A stretch of DNA of 64,000 bases from Asterella californica (lineage: Eukaryota > Streptophyta > Marchantiopsida > Marchantiales > Aytoniaceae): contig JAYKYS010000018.1 in NCBI GenBank assembly GCA_036924285.1, forward strand, positions 4,588,001 to 4,652,000, given 5' to 3'. Below, in pieces: positions 60,676-64,000 of the stretch (positions are counted from its first letter, which is position 1; every line of letters begins with the position of its first letter). Under the pieces are notes generated by a model. The model was not told where the DNA came from, searched no databases, and saw nothing but the letters and a program-made list of their open reading frames with translations. Position numbers and translations under genes: made by a program.

Positions 60676-62133
60676 ATGTGCGTTCTGCAGCCATGCGCGA
60701 ATCCTACAGGGGTAGGAGTCTGGTGGAGGGATGATACGAAGTGGTGTCAGTATCAGAAGGCGCACGATTCTTTGATACGTGATGCAGTCCACGAAGGTCT
60801 AAGTTCCATCGACCTGGGTAGAATTACGTCGACGGTGCACCCCGAGGGTGCTCGATACACTGCGGATTTGATTAATATGGAGCAAGTTGCTGTATCCAGT
60901 GGCCAGACAAGGCCGATAAAAATCATCGATGTACTTCCACCGCAGCAGATTCTCCACGTCAACTATCTACTTGCTATTTGTGATAGTAATCTGTCTGCTT
61001 TTGTTGTCTGTCTATCTGCAGCTGTATCTATCCAGCTCGGAAGAACTCACGAGAGTATTCCCGCGTAAGCCTTCCTTCTTGCGTGTGTGATTCTGAATCA
61101 GTTGTTGGAAGCTCCACTATCGAAGGGGAACGCCTCGGCACGGGTTCACTACCGGGATTCGTCGGGTCAGCTGCATCAGTATGACCAAGACATTGCCGAT
61201 GCGTTGTTAAGGGCCGTGGTGGGAGGAAATCAGCGTTCACTCATGCTAGAACACACGAAATCCGGTAGGCTCTTGGATTTCGACCTTGACACAATGGAGG
61301 AACGCCTCGTCGACGACGATTGCATCGACTCGGACACCATGATGACTCTTATGAAGAAAGCGGAGGGCTCAAGGAGGAGGAAGGTATGGATGGCATGACA
61401 TTGATTTGACATCACATATAAGCGAGGCGTCTTTTTCTTGTCCTCGTTGGTTTCTGTAATAGTGAAGTACCAAATCGATACGTACGTATTTTCTGGGTCT
61501 GAGTGCCGTTGCTCTTTCTGTGCAGATACTTGTAATGACCGTCGAAAGATTTCGAAGCAGGAGCAGAGACGCTACGCTTCCAGAGATAGCTTATCCCAGA
61601 ACCGTAGTGTCGAGGAAAGCTGATAAGCAGTCGTTTCCGGGTCACCGATCCTTCGAAGGGTTTATCGATGCCTTGGAAGCGAATCTAGGTCCGACGGGCA
61701 TAGGTAGCTCAAGCAGGCCTCCATTCACATGTTACTCACTCAGAATCGCTTCAACATATTTCCTTGATTCACCGTCGACGGTCTGATGCGGGTGTTGGAT
61801 GGCTGCAGTTCAGTTTTGTATGTTTGTTCGTCTAGCCTGGGTAATGTGACTATGGCTGCAGTTCAGTTTTGTATGTTTGTTGGTCTAGCCTGGGTAATGT
61901 AACTGATTATCTTGTGGCTCGGTGATTGTAATGCAGAGTCCTTCATAAAGCTGACAATACCGGACGAGGACGGGAGGTCCTCGCGAGTGCAGCTGGCCTT
62001 CAAGCCCGTGGAACGCAGGAAAACTCGGGCGAATTTGAAGAGCATGGCTTTTTGGCGGAGCATGGCGCCCCCGATTGCAGCTGCGCATGCGGTCGTATGT
62101 CGTACGGCCATGGTAGAGATTATCTCTACTTGA
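60676..62133 (+). CDS. Protein with two WWE-type domains, 4 exons
   Basis: Predicted exons 60676-60957, 61102-61383, 61526-61703 and 61937-62133 join in frame to about 312 residues. Residues 15-84 are a WWE domain: VGVWWRDDTKWCQY, then IRDAVHEGLSSIDL, then YTADLINMEQV and RPIKIID. WWE domains bind ADP-ribose polymers or ubiquitin-pathway partners and occur in PARPs, RCD1/SRO proteins and ubiquitin ligases. Residues 107-165 (VHYRDSSGQLHQYD, then LLDFDLDTMEERLV) look like a second WWE domain lacking the tryptophans. Residues 180-312 are basic and unrecognised; I see no PARP catalytic or RING domain. A downstream frame (62052-62393) also reads openly, so the last exon's end is uncertain. The exon 1 donor (CAC/GTCAAC) is weak but needed, because an in-frame TAA follows at 61066. 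A near-identical truncated copy lies in inverted orientation at 55949-56551. Confidence 0.65.
61799..61905. repeat. 53-bp tandem duplication inside the third intron
   Basis: ATGGCTGCAGTTCAGTTTTG and GTATGTTTGTTSGTCTAGCC are repeated in order with few differences, starting at 61799 and 61852, within the WWE gene intron 61704-61936. Confidence 0.85.
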
Positions 62134-62938
62134 TCCTTATGCCTCGCGCAATCGAGGAGGAGAAGGGGAAGAGGAGGCGGCTGAGCAGGCTGTCGTCAGG
62201 AGACCGAGGTAATGATAGACCGGCCAGACCACTGTCTCTCTCTAGCTCAGCTCAGTGTCAGCTGAAGCTTTTGTGTTCTAGATGCGTCCTCCTTTCAGGA
62301 AAATACGACCAAATTCCGGTATGCTGTAAGAGCATCCCCTCGTGGATATGTGAGTTGCTCGATAAGAGAGTAGTAGTCGAGTCTTCTAAGTGAAAGTGAC
62401 TCGAGTAGAGTAGAGTACGAACGGGCGAACAGACCTTTTCCTGCTTCTATTTTGTAAATATCAGTACGAAGAAGTGATGGTACTTTCTCACTAAAATTCT
62501 GCTGAGATCTGTTTGTTGTGCGTCTATTCCGCAGAAAGAAGTTCCAAGTTTATTCAAGGAAGTACAGATCATGTTTTTGTTTGGTAATGGAGCAAAATTG
62601 GAATTTCGCTTGAAAATCTCCAACTGTTTCTCACAACGAGAGACAATATGCAAGCACTCCTTGACTGAACTTGAGAATCCACAAACGACAGTGAAAAGCT
62701 CAAACGCGGACGATGTAACAAGTAACTAATAATGCTAAAATCTGGAGATTCGTAATGGAGTAACTTAATTCGTAATAAAATCTGCAACTTGACTGGACGT
62801 ACTCACCCTACTCATAGACTACCTGAACTCCTCCATGTCAACTTCACGTTACAGGTATGTACTTACATCTCTTCCTACCACTTTTCTATTTCCTTTGCTG
62901 ATCGTGTTCTTCTTTTCTCTATTATTGTTAGTTGGTTC
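62134..62938. other. 3' flank of the WWE gene, end of inverted repeat, spacer
   Basis: 62363-62618 belongs to the inverted repeat. No other gene is supported before the copia LTR. Confidence 0.45.
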
Positions 62939-63244
62939 TGTTAAGGATTTAGCAAACCATTCTTCACAGAGAAAATCTCGGATCAAGAATAGAGTAATCA
63001 CGAGTAGTGCACATGATATCTACCTAGTCCAAATCTCCAGGCACGTGGACCTACCCAGTCCAGATCTCCAAGCACGTGGACGCAGGCTCGCACATGGAGG
63101 CCAGTCAGGATGCGCACAGGAGATCTGGATAAGGTGGCCTGTAACTCACATCTGATCTTAGTCAGTCTATGTATTTAACCTCATCGTACGATGAGACACA
63201 CACACTTTGGTAAAACATCTGTTCATGATTCATTACTTTGCACA
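62939..63244 (+). repeat. Copia 5' LTR
   Basis: TGT...ACA termini abut the primer-binding site. U3 contains a 31-bp tandem duplication (63022-63083) with a G-box core CACGTG in each unit. A TATA-like TATTTAAC lies near 63172. Confidence 0.8.
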
Positions 63245-63256
63245 TGGTATCAGAGC
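63245..63256 (+). other. Primer-binding site, initiator tRNA-Met
   Basis: TGGTATCAGAGC directly follows the LTR. It is complementary to the 3' end of plant initiator tRNA-Met, the usual primer of copia elements. Confidence 0.92.
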
Positions 63257-63417
63257 GAAGTCCAAGACTGTAGACCCTAGTGAGATAGCATTTCACGAGT
63301 CTGAAGAAGGGATTCCATCATCACGAATCCAAACCTGTTACAGTAGCAGACCGTTCGGTTCACAATAGCTTCCGCATACAGAAGGTCCACTGTGGAAAAG
63401 GGCATTCACGATGCAAA

Positions 63418-64000
63418 ATGTCTGGCAGTGGATTCAGACCATCACCTCCCGTATTCTCCGGTGATGGGTTTGGAATTTGGAAGAAGAAGTTGACCCTTAT
63501 CCTCAAAGGAGAAGGTCTGTACGGCGTTACATCCGGGATCGAGAAGAAACCAGACATCACCAAATGTAGTCCCAAGGAGCTGGAGATCTGGCAGATCAAA
63601 GATGACAAAGCTTCTTACATCGTAGGCTTGAGCTTGAAGGAGGAGATCCTACTCGAGGCAGATTGCTCATCCAGCTCTATCCTTTGGGATGGTCTGGTAG
63701 CGAGATACGAAAAGAAGTCAGAGGTGGAGATCCTTCACCTTCACCATCAACTCGAGAAACTTAAGCTTTCTGACGGGGAAAATCTCAGAGAGCACATCTA
63801 GCGCATGAAGGACATATACAATCAGCTCTCCGCTGCAGGAGACGTGTACAAAGTGAGCATTGAGCAGCAGAAACTAAAGTTATATCAGTCCTTGCCATCC
63901 ACATGGCATGCATTCAAAAGCACTCTCATGGCAACCAAATCACTTACGTGGGAAGAGGTCGTCACCGCACTGCTCGAGGAACAAACCATGAGGATCGACT
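63418..64000 (+). pseudogene. Copia gag with one in-frame stop, incomplete at window end
   Basis: Starts at ATG 63418 and stays open apart from a TAG at 63799-63801; the same frame is then open to the window end (194 codons in all). The N-terminal FSGDGFGIWKKKLTLILKGE and the later SSSILWDGLVARYEK and LHHQLEKLKLSDGENL are typical of copia gag (Retrotran_gag_2/UBN2 type). The zinc knuckle and protease would lie further on. The stop makes this copy probably unable to make full-length Gag on its own, unless read through. Confidence 0.85.

Larger units (their letters stand above)
59065..62618. repeat. Right arm of a large inverted duplication
   Basis: Partner of 55724-57583. It carries the fuller version, including the WWE gene with all exons and about 490 bp of upstream DNA missing on the left. 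It also carries local changes not in the left arm: a 22-bp tandem duplication at 59266-59310 and a hairpin at 59770-59803. Confidence 0.9.
62939..64000 (+). mobile_element. Ty1/copia LTR retrotransposon, 5' part, cut by the window end
   Basis: A 306-bp LTR beginning TGTTAAGGATTT and ending TTTGCACA is followed directly by a primer-binding site and a gag frame. The pol region and 3' LTR lie beyond the window. The LTR's low damage and the nearly open gag suggest a younger insertion than the gypsy element at 39-43 kb. Confidence 0.85.

Noticed and set aside
62052..62393. 113-codon frame after the WWE gene, as an extra or alternative last exon
   Set aside because: It overlaps the last predicted exon in another frame, and no in-phase donor/acceptor pair forces its use; kept only as an uncertainty about the 3' end.

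Overview
This window looks like nuclear DNA of a land plant. The evidence is a canonical plant nuclear tRNA-Phe gene, an extensin-type wall protein, intron-rich genes with GT-AG introns of about 100-530 bp, AT-rich intergenic DNA, and plant-type LTR retrotransposons (a Ty1/copia element primed by initiator tRNA-Met and a decayed Ty3/gypsy element). The compact introns and long AT-rich spacers would suit a moss or another seed-free plant, but that placement is inference.

Layout. 1-6.6 kb: AT-rich non-coding DNA with degenerate tandem repeats, short palindromes and one SINE copy. 6.66-13.6 kb (+): an 18-exon gene for the TPR subunit of RNA polymerase III factor TFIIIC (GTF3C3 / yeast Tfc4 family). 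13.6-26.8 kb: gene-poor DNA with dispersed and tandem repeats and a SINE. 27.1-28.15 kb (+): a two-exon secreted protein fusing an eight-cysteine (LTP-like) domain to an extensin domain. 28.2-34 kb: gene-poor, including two abutting perfect palindromes. 34.0-35.03 kb (-): an intronless TlyA/FtsJ-type rRNA methyltransferase, probably organellar. 35.8-43.25 kb: Ty3/gypsy debris, including an element with both LTRs, a broken pol and no gag or protease. 43.25-48.5 kb: repeats and palindromes. 48.57-52.35 kb (+): a nine-exon gene for the E1-alpha subunit of branched-chain 2-oxoacid dehydrogenase. 54.1 kb (-): tRNA-Phe(GAA). 55.72-62.62 kb: a large inverted duplication. Its right arm carries a four-exon gene for a protein with two WWE-type domains; its left arm carries a truncated, divergently oriented copy. 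62.94-64 kb: the 5' LTR, primer-binding site and gag of a Ty1/copia element that runs off the window.

The genes do not form a pathway. They are unrelated housekeeping genes (Pol III transcription, rRNA modification, mitochondrial branched-chain amino acid breakdown), a wall-protein gene and a WWE gene, separated by repeat-rich DNA. The most unusual items are the LTP-extensin chimera, the WWE inverted duplication, a set of short palindromes (several sharing a TAACYCTT/AAGRGTTA core), and a tRNA-derived SINE family with four copies here. Gene models were built by hand from splice signals and reading-frame continuity; no similarity search was run.
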